A stretch of DNA of 64,000 nucleotides from assembly GCA_938085045.1 (NCBI GenBank), contig CALKGI010000035.1, positions 1 to 64,000 of the forward strand. Direction: 5' to 3'. The translations under genes and the position numbers were made by a program. The stretch's first letter is position 1, and every line of letters starts with the position of its first letter. Source of the DNA: an uncultured Alteromonadaceae bacterium. GTDB lineage: Bacteria; Pseudomonadota; Gammaproteobacteria; Enterobacterales; Alteromonadaceae. The notes beneath the pieces were generated by a model that ran no database searches, was not told where the DNA came from, and worked only from the letters and a program-made list of their open reading frames with translations. Shown here in pieces: positions 53,834 through 61,610 of this stretch.

Positions 53834-53926
53834 GTTGAACCCTTCCTAATTTACTATTGTCGATGTATATAACTTAGCCTAGCAAGTTGACACGTAGAAT
53901 CAACAAACGTGAGGCAAGTGGCTTAA

Positions 53927-54790
53927 TTACAACGTAATATTCCACAAAATGCGCATCTCTTGCAACAATGCCTTTATCACGGGTTCATCTGCCCTTTGTT
54001 TGGCCACAACAAAGTGTAATTCGGTATCAAAATCTAATTGTGGCAGTATTTTCACCGCTTGTTTTTGATTTAATGCCAAGTCGGTTTCACAAAAGCTGAG
54101 CCCTAATCCGCTTTTGACCAATTCAATTCTAGTGCCGTCATCACTAGTTTTAGCAACTGACTTAATGCCCGAACCCAGCTTTTGTTTGAGCAATTGATCA
54201 AAAGGACAGTCTGCCCCCATGGTTATCCAAGGCAATGCTGCCAATTTACTGTTTAGGTCAGTCGTATCTACATCAAATTCAACGGGTGCGATGGTCGTAA
54301 TAGATTGTTGCTTGACTGTTATGCCGATGAAATCTGACGGGACTTCACCATAAATATAACCGCCATCGAGACTCGAATTTTGTATTCCTTCGATTATCTT
54401 TCCTGACGTCATATTGTTGATTTGTAATGAAATACCCTGACAATTTTCTGATAGATTGGTTAGCAGCTCAGCCACTTTTAATTGCGCAGTTGTTTGGTTG
54501 ATACCCACCGTGAAATTGCCAATGATTTCGTTTTGATTCTCGGCGGCCAAATTGACCATATCAAGCATCGAATCAAGCGTATTTTGCGCTTTGCTTAGCA
54601 ACAGCTCACCTTTTTCGGTTAACGCCATACCTTTGCTTGAGCGCACAAACAGTGGGGTTTTCAGTTCATCTTCGAGCGATTTAATGTGTGCACTAATGGC
54701 CGGTGGCGTGGTGCACAGTTGTTTGGCCGCCAAGGTTAAGTTGCCGGTATTGGCGACCACGACAAAAGAACGCAAATGATAAAACTCCAT
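53927..54790 (-). CDS. LysR-family transcriptional regulator
   Basis: 287 residues. The N-terminal winged HTH is complete (FVVVANTGNLTLAAKQLCTTPPAISAHIKSLEDELKTPLFVRSSKGMALTEKG). The effector-binding domain follows. It is transcribed away from the stand-alone rhodanese gene (54957) and upstream of the cytochrome-rhodanese gene on the same strand. It likely regulates the divergent gene and possibly the cytochrome gene. Effector unknown. Confidence 0.9.
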   Translation of the reverse strand: MEFYHLRSFVVVANTGNLTLAAKQLCTTPPAISAHIKSLEDELKTPLFVRSSKGMALTEKGELLLSKAQNTLDSMLDMVNLAAENQNEIIGNFTVGINQTTAQLKVAELLTNLSENCQGISLQINNMTSGKIIEGIQNSSLDGGYIYGEVPSDFIGITVKQQSITTIAPVEFDVDTTDLNSKLAALPWITMGADCPFDQLLKQKLGSGIKSVAKTSDDGTRIELVKSGLGLSFCETDLALNQKQAVKILPQLDFDTELHFVVAKQRADEPVIKALLQEMRILWNITL

Positions 54791-54832
54791 GCTTAAACTC
54801 CAATAATCATATTTGACGGCGTCATTGTATCA

Positions 54833-54850
54833 ACCTTATACCAACAAGGT
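54833..54850. promoter_or_regulatory. Possible LysR-type operator
   Basis: ACCTT (54833-54837) and AAGGT (54846-54850) form a dyad with 8 bp between them in the LysR/rhodanese divergent region. LysR sites usually have such interrupted dyads, but this one is short. Confidence 0.3.
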
Positions 54851-54956
54851 GAGTTCATAACTTCTGAATACCTCGTTCAGTAATGGTGAATTCTCGTTTT
54901 GTTCGATGCGCTTTAACATGTCCTTCAACAAAACCATCACATATTAAGGACAGATT

Positions 54957-55379
54957 ATGACCATCCAATCAAACGTACTGGCTACGCCACCGACAAGTCG
55001 AACAGATGCATTGGCTTTTTTCAGCACCAAACTTGGTTGCGAAACTGATTGCTCTGATGTTTACGCCGACATTAAAAACAAAACCAACAATTTTGTCTTG
55101 CTAGATGTTCGCTCAACCGAGGCTTTTGCCAAAAGTCATGCGATTACAGCGCTAAGTATGCCCCACGCCAATATCAATAAAAGTACCTTTGCTGTTTACG
55201 ACAAAAACACGGTATTTGTGGTTTATTGTTGGGGCCCGGGCTGCAATGGCGCAGCAAAAGCAGGGCAAAAAATTGCGGCGTTGGGGTTTGCAGTCAAAGA
55301 AATGCTTGGCGGCATTCATTACTGGGAAGATTTCGAACGTTACCCGGTTAACCGCCGCATGAATGAAGCTCAGGTTTAA
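54957..55379 (+). CDS. Stand-alone rhodanese-domain protein
   Basis: 140 residues with no signal peptide, so cytoplasmic. LLDVRSTEAFAKSHAITALSMPHANI and the active-site loop VVYCWGPGCNGAAKAGQKIAALGF are typical of single-domain rhodaneses; the first Cys in that loop (YCWGPGC) is the likely sulfur acceptor, with a second Cys four residues later. Divergent from the LysR gene, which probably controls it. AAGGACAGATT precedes the ATG. Confidence 0.88.
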   Translation: MTIQSNVLATPPTSRTDALAFFSTKLGCETDCSDVYADIKNKTNNFVLLDVRSTEAFAKSHAITALSMPHANINKSTFAVYDKNTVFVVYCWGPGCNGAAKAGQKIAALGFAVKEMLGGIHYWEDFERYPVNRRMNEAQV

Positions 55380-55510
55380 GGCGTGTAACTTAAGGTTTAG
55401 CGGCTCCAAGGTAGGGTAGCCAAACCTACAGACAATATAATACTGCTAGAATTTAAGTGCCGTGCATAAGCTTAAACAACGTTTCTTTTGGCCCAGTTAA
55501 TCAAGCTCAA

Positions 55511-56407
55511 CTAAGCTGGCTGCTGATGAAACTCAACACCACGCATCATGGACTGAATCAGTTCGAGCGCATCAAACTTGGTCAACGCTTCATTTGCGCC
55601 AACTTGATGGGCTTGGCTGACACTGATTTCGCTCGAAATTGAGGTGTGTAATATGATGTATGCGCCAGCGGTTGCAGCATTACTTCTGACTTCAAAGGTC
55701 AGTTCATAACCGTCTAGGCCGGGCATTTCGATGTCGCTGACCAATAAGTCTACAGGACGGCCATCGTTTGCGGCTTGAGTCATGATGTTGAGGGCGTGTT
55801 GCCCGTTGTCGGTAACTTCGTAGGGTACATTGAGACGGTCTAATACGTCTGACAATTGCGCGCGGGCCACCAGCGAATCGTCAACTAGTAAAATTCTCAG
55901 TGGTTTGAGTTTTTCGCGCTGAATGTCGGTTAATATCACATCGGCCGCACCACTACTGTCGGGGAAAATAAGCGACATTAATAATTCAACATCTAATACT
56001 TGCACTAGACGGTCTTCGTTGCGAATAACGCCGGTCAAAAAAGCTTTATCGCCTAAGTTTTTATTAGGCGGCATGATTTCATTCCAGTTGCACTGAATGA
56101 TTTTCTCAACGCCTCGCACCAAAAAACCCACTTCTTTACGCTGACAATCGGTGATCACAATTTGACAGCTATTCATTTCTGACTCGTCTATTGACCGATA
56201 TCCAACTGCGCTGGCCATGTCTATCACGGGTATGGTTACGCCCCGAATAATGGTCACGCCCAAGATACTTGGATGAGCATTGGGCAACGACGACAGTCGA
56301 TTAAAGCGAACGATTTCTCTGACCTTTAACGTCCCCACAGCAAAGCTCTGGTGCGGTGTTAACCGAAACAACAACATGCCTTGAGACAAGTTGGCTTTGT
56401 TTTTCAT
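55511..56407 (-). CDS. cheV: Chemotaxis coupling protein CheV (CheW-REC)
   Basis: 298 residues. A CheW-like domain (LLFRLTPHQSFAVGTLKVREIVRF, HPSILGVTIIRGVTIPVIDMASAVG) is followed by a response-regulator domain with the acidic pocket (LLVDDSLVARAQL), phosphoacceptor Asp in LVSDIEMPGLDGYE, HTS and the Lys in LTKFD. CheV couples chemoreceptors to CheA and allows phosphorylation-dependent adaptation. The start is uncertain: 56407 has AGGT upstream, while ATGs at 56425 and 56461 are alternatives. The NIT receptor at 22435 is a possible partner. Confidence 0.9.
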   Translation of the reverse strand: MKNKANLSQGMLLFRLTPHQSFAVGTLKVREIVRFNRLSSLPNAHPSILGVTIIRGVTIPVIDMASAVGYRSIDESEMNSCQIVITDCQRKEVGFLVRGVEKIIQCNWNEIMPPNKNLGDKAFLTGVIRNEDRLVQVLDVELLMSLIFPDSSGAADVILTDIQREKLKPLRILLVDDSLVARAQLSDVLDRLNVPYEVTDNGQHALNIMTQAANDGRPVDLLVSDIEMPGLDGYELTFEVRSNAATAGAYIILHTSISSEISVSQAHQVGANEALTKFDALELIQSMMRGVEFHQQPA

Positions 56408-56492
56408 CGACGTTTTACCTGTCATTTTTAGTGAGATGACAGATAGTAACTTTAATATCAATAGCCTACAACTGAACTATACGAAAGCAGGG

Positions 56493-57791
56493 TTATCCTT
56501 CGCAATAAGCCGACAACATTTCGATGTGTTCATGCATGCCAGAGACATTATGTTGAATAGAAAAGCCGTCAGATATATCGTCATAACCGTCGAGTAAATC
56601 CATTATCTCGGCAGTATCTTCAAGCCCGAGCGGTACGTTGTAATTGACTATTTCAATGCCATTGTTGGTTAATTTCGACACAGGAAATAAAGATGGAAAG
56701 CTCACCACATACGGGGAGGCAGTAGTGACAATAAACTGTATACAAGGAAACTGCGCCGCCAGTTGGTTGAGCACTTGGCGTTGGTCGCGGGGCTGCAAGT
56801 GCAATTCAATTTCATCAATCAACACCACACCCGGTGTTTGGCTTGGCGCACCGCCTTTCAAATGGGGGTTTAGCACCATGCAGCGCATCGCCAAATCACC
56901 AAACATCGCGCAAAGATTACGGTCGCAATCGCTGAGCAGATGCATCGGTATTATCTTACCATCGACAAATTCTAGAATGATATCTTGTAAAACGGGGTCC
57001 CAGCGAGTTGCACGCACGTTTTGCATGCAAACCGTTATGATGTCGAAAAGTGCAAAGCGGGTTGTATCACCCATCTCATGCATTTTCTTCAAACAACCCA
57101 ATAGTTGCCGCTCATCTGCCGCTGGGTCCAAAGACTCGCGATAACCCAGGTAACGACCATAGTTGTCGGGCAATTTGATTTCATCTGACTTTTTGACCAC
57201 CCCCATATAGCGGTCACCCCACGAGCGCCCTACCCCATAATAGCCAATCATCGGCAGGGTTACGTTTTGCATACCTGCCACTTTGTGATCTATTGCCTTG
57301 GCCAACTCTCTAAGGGGTTTGGCTTCTTTGGTTGTGGTTTTGCCGTCACCCCGTGTTCTTGACCATACAAGCCCCTCAACGCCTTGAATGTTGCCGGTGG
57401 CTTTCACTTCTGTGACGCCCTGCCTTGCCATTCCATTGGGCGTGGCGATGCGCTGCATTTCTTCGTCTAGTATCCAACGACTGTCTATTTTTGGAATGCC
57501 TAAAAACCATGCCCCCAAAACTATGGCAGCCCCACCAAGCACGGCTGTTTTTCCCGCGCCAGAGGGACCAATTAAGACGTTTACACCGGGATGCAGTGAT
57601 AAAGAAATTTTAGAAAAACCCCGATAGTGAGTTAGGTTGAGTTCGGTTAAAACGAAGCTGTCTTGGGTATGAAGCTGGGTATGGGGTTGGCTCACGGGTG
57701 GGATCCGCTGTGTTATTGATTTTGCTTGATGGTAGTCTTTTGGTTTTGCAAACTCTCGGGGGAAATGACTATTAAAAGGGTAACAATTCAT
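56493..57791 (-). CDS. AAA-family ATPase (ABC/RecF-like, COG3950-type)
   Basis: 432 residues in the longest reading. Walker A is VLIGPSGAGKTAVLGGAA; Walker B is GVVLIDEIELHLQPRDQRQVLNQLAAQ, followed by a His-switch-like FIVTTASPYVV. N-terminal FVLTELNLTHYRGFSKISLSL is the standard lead-in of such proteins. The annotated ATG at 57791 lies inside the terminator hairpin 57777-57807, so translation more likely begins downstream, for example at the GTG at 57695. Such ATPases occur alone or in defence modules; no nuclease partner is adjacent. Confidence 0.82.
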   Translation of the reverse strand: MNCYPFNSHFPREFAKPKDYHQAKSITQRIPPVSQPHTQLHTQDSFVLTELNLTHYRGFSKISLSLHPGVNVLIGPSGAGKTAVLGGAAIVLGAWFLGIPKIDSRWILDEEMQRIATPNGMARQGVTEVKATGNIQGVEGLVWSRTRGDGKTTTKEAKPLRELAKAIDHKVAGMQNVTLPMIGYYGVGRSWGDRYMGVVKKSDEIKLPDNYGRYLGYRESLDPAADERQLLGCLKKMHEMGDTTRFALFDIITVCMQNVRATRWDPVLQDIILEFVDGKIIPMHLLSDCDRNLCAMFGDLAMRCMVLNPHLKGGAPSQTPGVVLIDEIELHLQPRDQRQVLNQLAAQFPCIQFIVTTASPYVVSFPSLFPVSKLTNNGIEIVNYNVPLGLEDTAEIMDLLDGYDDISDGFSIQHNVSGMHEHIEMLSAYCEG

Positions 57792-57807
57792 TTTGAATTG
57801 TTACCCT
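57777..57807 (-). terminator. Terminator of the RCC1-repeat gene
   Basis: AGGGTAACAATTCA (57777-57790) is perfectly complementary to TGAATTGTTACCCT (57794-57807), with TTT as loop. On the minus strand it is followed by TTTTAATAG. It begins 26 bp after the RCC1-protein stop. Confidence 0.8.
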
Positions 57808-57832
57808 AACTGATATTAATGGCTCAACAGCA

Positions 57833-60010
57833 TTACTTCATGCTAACTTGCGCACTTTGGTGGTTTACCCTCTTTTTCTCAATCGCTGGAAAAGACGATA
57901 CTGCCAACGTTGCTTTGGCCAACTCTTGCTCAGGTTTAACTGGCACAGCCGCGCCACCAAAACCGTTCCAACCCCAACAAACTAAACCGGTGTCATCGTT
58001 AGCACAACTATAACGATTACCCACAGTAACATCTGTTGGATTCGACAGAGTCGGCACATCTAATTGACCAAAGAGGTTTTTACCCCAACAGCTCACGCCA
58101 TTGTCGTCTATCGCACAACTGTGGCGAGGTCCGGCAACGACTTTAACTGGGTTAGTTAACTCGGGGATTTCAACTAACGCATTGCCACTACCCCAACAAT
58201 GCACCTGATTATCGGCGATTGCACAGGCATGATTATCTTCGGCACTTAAGCTAGTTGGGTTATTCAATTGAGGCGTATTCACTTCAAATGGGTCACCCCA
58301 CACATTACCCCAACATTTCACACCTTGAGTATCTTGTGCACAGTAAAACGTATCACCTGCAACCAATTTCGATGGTTCAACCAACTCAGGCACTGCTAGC
58401 ACATCATATTCATTAGACAATGCACTACATTTCACACTACTGTCGACTAAGGCACAAATAGCATCATAACTTGGTACGATGGCCTCGGCAGCTGCCCATT
58501 CTTGTGGCAATGAAATATCTTTAGTTGAAAAATCAAATCCGTCAAATACCAAGGTAAAATCATAACCCCAGCAATGTGGACCATTATCGTCAATCACGCA
58601 GCTACGACGATCGTTTGCTGAAACATAAACAGGATTAACAAACTCAGGGACGTTGGTGATATCCATGATATTAGCGCCCCAACAATCAAGCTTATTGGTG
58701 GTGTCATCAAGCTTGCTAATGGCACAACTGTGCTCATAACCCGAAGCGGTTGCAACTATATCGTTCATTTGCGCCGGATTGGTTTGATCATTATAATTAT
58801 CGCCCCAGCAAACAACGCCGCTATCATCAAGCACGCAGGCACTATTATAAGTCGATGCCAGCTGCCGTGGATTGTTCATGGCCGGCACTTTATCAGTAAT
58901 ACCCAATGTACTGGCTTCGCCTGCACCTTTGTCATTACCAAAACAAAAAGCGGCCTGTTCACCGGCGTCATTACCAGATAATACACACGAATAATTACCG
59001 CCTAATGCAACATCAGTAATATTGATGTATCCCAGCAATGATTCACGTATAGGTGCTTGCTCACTGCGGTTATCACCCCAACAAGCTAAGCCATAATCAT
59101 CAATGCCACAGTGATGGAAACCGCTGCCACCAAACAATACTTGTCCATTAGTCAAATCGGGCGCATCAAGCACGCCTGAAAGATCTCTACCCCAACAAAC
59201 AACACCAGAATCATCTTGAGCACAAGTAGAATAACGACTGGCGGTGATATTTACCGGGTTCGACAACGTTGGCACATCTAGTTGTTCATAAGAATTCTCA
59301 CCCCAACATTGCACGCCATTGTCGTCTAAAGCACAGGCATGTCGATAACCTATAACAATATCTTGGATGTTGATTAGAGAAGGTACGTCATTAATGCCAA
59401 AATCGTTTTTCCCCCAGCAATCAACCTCTGTTGCGCTCACCACGCAGCTATTGAAACCACCACTGTATACAGCCAATGGCGCATCAATCTGCATCGGTTG
59501 ATTCAATTCATACGACTCACTACCCCAACAATGAACCTCATCATCACTGTTTTGCCCAACAATGGCGCAATAATGAGATGCACCGGCACTCAATTGTTTA
59601 AAATAAGCAGACACTTCAACATCTACCGTACTGGTATCGGTTGCACCTAGGTTATCTGTCACCACCAATTGAAATGTCAGGGTTTCGTTGATATTACCCG
59701 GGGTAAACTCAAGTGTGCTTTGGCTGGCGTTGTCTATTGTGACAGCACTACCAGAGGTTTGTGACCATTGATACTGGGCAATGCTGCCGTCGGTATCAGA
59801 TGAGGTTGAACCATCAAGGCTGATGGTTTTAAGACCGGTAACCGACAAGCCACCGGGTGCGGTTATTGTAGCAACAGGCGCCACATTAACAGCAGGGACG
59901 GGATCACCGCCGCTACTACTTGAGCTTCCACTACCGCCGCAAGCTGCAAGTGAGCAGCATAAGCTGCCGACAAATACTAAATGATGAGGTTTACTCACTA
60001 ATGATTTCAT
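57833..60010 (-). CDS. Lipoprotein with PKD domain and RCC1 repeats
   Basis: 725 residues. Signal with lipobox LAAC (SLCCSLAACGGSGSSSS) and a Ser/Gly linker. A PKD-like domain (ISLDGSTSSDTDGSIAQYQWSQTSG) at about residues 45-130 is followed by roughly 13 RCC1-type blades of ~40 residues with the core CAIDDxGVxCWGxN. RCC1 repeats form a beta-propeller. Surface-exposed, function unknown. Cys pairs in each blade (CA..CWG) could give disulfides in the periplasm or outside. Monocistronic with its own terminator. Confidence 0.87.
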   Translation of the reverse strand: MKSLVSKPHHLVFVGSLCCSLAACGGSGSSSSSGGDPVPAVNVAPVATITAPGGLSVTGLKTISLDGSTSSDTDGSIAQYQWSQTSGSAVTIDNASQSTLEFTPGNINETLTFQLVVTDNLGATDTSTVDVEVSAYFKQLSAGASHYCAIVGQNSDDEVHCWGSESYELNQPMQIDAPLAVYSGGFNSCVVSATEVDCWGKNDFGINDVPSLINIQDIVIGYRHACALDDNGVQCWGENSYEQLDVPTLSNPVNITASRYSTCAQDDSGVVCWGRDLSGVLDAPDLTNGQVLFGGSGFHHCGIDDYGLACWGDNRSEQAPIRESLLGYINITDVALGGNYSCVLSGNDAGEQAAFCFGNDKGAGEASTLGITDKVPAMNNPRQLASTYNSACVLDDSGVVCWGDNYNDQTNPAQMNDIVATASGYEHSCAISKLDDTTNKLDCWGANIMDITNVPEFVNPVYVSANDRRSCVIDDNGPHCWGYDFTLVFDGFDFSTKDISLPQEWAAAEAIVPSYDAICALVDSSVKCSALSNEYDVLAVPELVEPSKLVAGDTFYCAQDTQGVKCWGNVWGDPFEVNTPQLNNPTSLSAEDNHACAIADNQVHCWGSGNALVEIPELTNPVKVVAGPRHSCAIDDNGVSCWGKNLFGQLDVPTLSNPTDVTVGNRYSCANDDTGLVCWGWNGFGGAAVPVKPEQELAKATLAVSSFPAIEKKRVNHQSAQVSMK

Positions 60011-60131
60011 ACGATATCCTTTTTATTAACTGCCCTATATACATGAAACAGCATTATAACGAATAAGCCCTAGAAATAAACATTTAACTAATTTTTGCAA
60101 CAACCTCTTTAATTATCGCATGTTTTTTCTG

Positions 60132-60644
60132 CTATTTATCAGGATGGTTCTGCCAGTACAAATCAAGAATTTTCCATTTACCGTCGATTTTGGCCAAATG
60201 AAGGTATTCATACCAACGGTCAGATTCAAGTTTAACCGCAGCCATGGTGCCTTGCATATCCATGATAGTGGCGCGATTACTGGGGTTCTTCGGAAATTTA
60301 TCGCCTTTAATATTCCATGTCGCGGCATACTCAAGCATTTGCTTGTAAGTGGTTGGAATAACAACACCTTTGCCATTTTCACGGTTAATTAATGTGGTAC
60401 GCTTAGACAATTTGGGGTGCATAACCTCAGCCATCAAATCAGGCTTCATTTGTTGCAGTGCAACCAAATATCCCAAAGATATGCGTTTAACTTCTTTTTT
60501 GTCTTGTTCAGTGGGGGGTTTAACTTTGGTGGTCGGTTGGGTTGTAGAGTGTTTATCGGCGGCAAAAGCCGGGTTTAGGCAGCATATTACTGCCAATAAC
60601 ACTGTCGATAACACAGTTGATAATTTAGCCGAAACTAACTTCAT
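60132..60644 (-). CDS. Exported small protein, NTF2/SnoaL-like
   Basis: 170 residues from the ATG at 60644 (AAAGGAAATATGTA upstream; the frame extends to 60674). Signal peptide (VLSTVLLAVICCLNPAFAAD). The mature part (LVALQQMKPDLMAEVMHPKL, AAVKLESDRWYEYLHLAKIDGKWKILDLYWQNHPDK) resembles nuclear-transport-factor-2-like/lumazine-binding proteins, which often act as small-molecule-binding or enzyme-like scaffolds. Role unknown. Confidence 0.75.
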   Translation of the reverse strand: MKLVSAKLSTVLSTVLLAVICCLNPAFAADKHSTTQPTTKVKPPTEQDKKEVKRISLGYLVALQQMKPDLMAEVMHPKLSKRTTLINRENGKGVVIPTTYKQMLEYAATWNIKGDKFPKNPSNRATIMDMQGTMAAVKLESDRWYEYLHLAKIDGKWKILDLYWQNHPDK

Positions 60645-60747
60645 TACATATTTCCTTTGGCTGGGAGCCAGCATTAGGGTGAGTGAACATTCACCCTAAA
60701 CCAAATTAATATGAATAACAGCTAATTAGGTCGAAATAGGCTTTTCT

Positions 60748-61476
60748 TTAGGCGAAATAACTAGCCAACTCTTCAGATCCGCCAATACGTTCGCCACCGA
60801 TATAAACCTGCGGTACAGTGTCGGCACCAGTAATGGCTTTTAATGAAGTCAAAGAAGCGTCGATACCCAACACGATTTCATCAAACACTAAGCCTTTTTC
60901 GCTAAGCAATGTTTTAGCTTTAGTGCAATAAGGGCAACCCGGTTTGGTGAACAAAGAAACGGCCTGTGGTTTTACCGCATTAGGGTTGATGTAATCGAGC
61001 ATGGTGTCGGCATCAGACACTTCAAACGGGTCGCCCGGCTTGTTAGGTTCGATGAACATTTTGTCTACAACGCCGTCTTTAACCAGCATGGCATAACGCC
61101 AGCTGCGTTTGCCAAAACCAATTTCGCCTTTGTCGACCAACAAACCCATGCCATCGGTAAAGGTACCGTTGCCATCAGGGATTAAGGTGACGTTTTCAGC
61201 TTCTTGATGCTCTGCCCAAGCATTCATCACAAACGTGTCGTTGACCGACACACAAACAATCTCGTCTACGCCGTTATCTTTAAAAGTTTTTGCCAATTCG
61301 TTATAACGTGGCAAGTGAGTTGAAGAACAAGTAGGAGTGAAGGCACCTGGCAATGAGAAAACCACAACGGTTTTACCATTAAAAATATCATCGGTAGAAC
61401 GATTGACCCACTCGTCGTTTTGACGAATAGGGAAGACAACTGAAGGGACTTTTTGACCGGCTTTAGATTCGAACAT
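60748..61476 (-). CDS. Peroxiredoxin-glutaredoxin fusion (hybrid Prx5)
   Basis: 242 residues, standard for this family. The N-terminal peroxiredoxin has the peroxidatic Cys50 (GAFTPTCSSTHLPRY). The C-terminal glutaredoxin has CPYC at 181-184 (TKPGCPYCTKAK) and VPQVYIGGERIGGSEEL. It reduces peroxides directly with glutathione. GGAGTCAGTC upstream fixes the ATG at 61476 rather than 61488. No OxyR site was recognised. Confidence 0.94.
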   Translation of the reverse strand: MFESKAGQKVPSVVFPIRQNDEWVNRSTDDIFNGKTVVVFSLPGAFTPTCSSTHLPRYNELAKTFKDNGVDEIVCVSVNDTFVMNAWAEHQEAENVTLIPDGNGTFTDGMGLLVDKGEIGFGKRSWRYAMLVKDGVVDKMFIEPNKPGDPFEVSDADTMLDYINPNAVKPQAVSLFTKPGCPYCTKAKTLLSEKGLVFDEIVLGIDASLTSLKAITGADTVPQVYIGGERIGGSEELASYFA

Positions 61477-61610
61477 GACTGACTCCAAATGATTGATAAA
61501 GGCTTCGGGGTTGTTACCCCTTTAAGATGAAACCATTATCAACCATTTTCATGTTCGAATCTAACGATTAATACCGATTGGTTTAATCGTTATTTACGAT
61601 TTAATTAATA

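Noticed and set aside
61507-61522. GGGGT/ACCCC hairpin as terminator or riboswitch upstream of the peroxiredoxin gene
   Set aside because: Short stem with no U-tract on the relevant strand; no known aptamer pattern.
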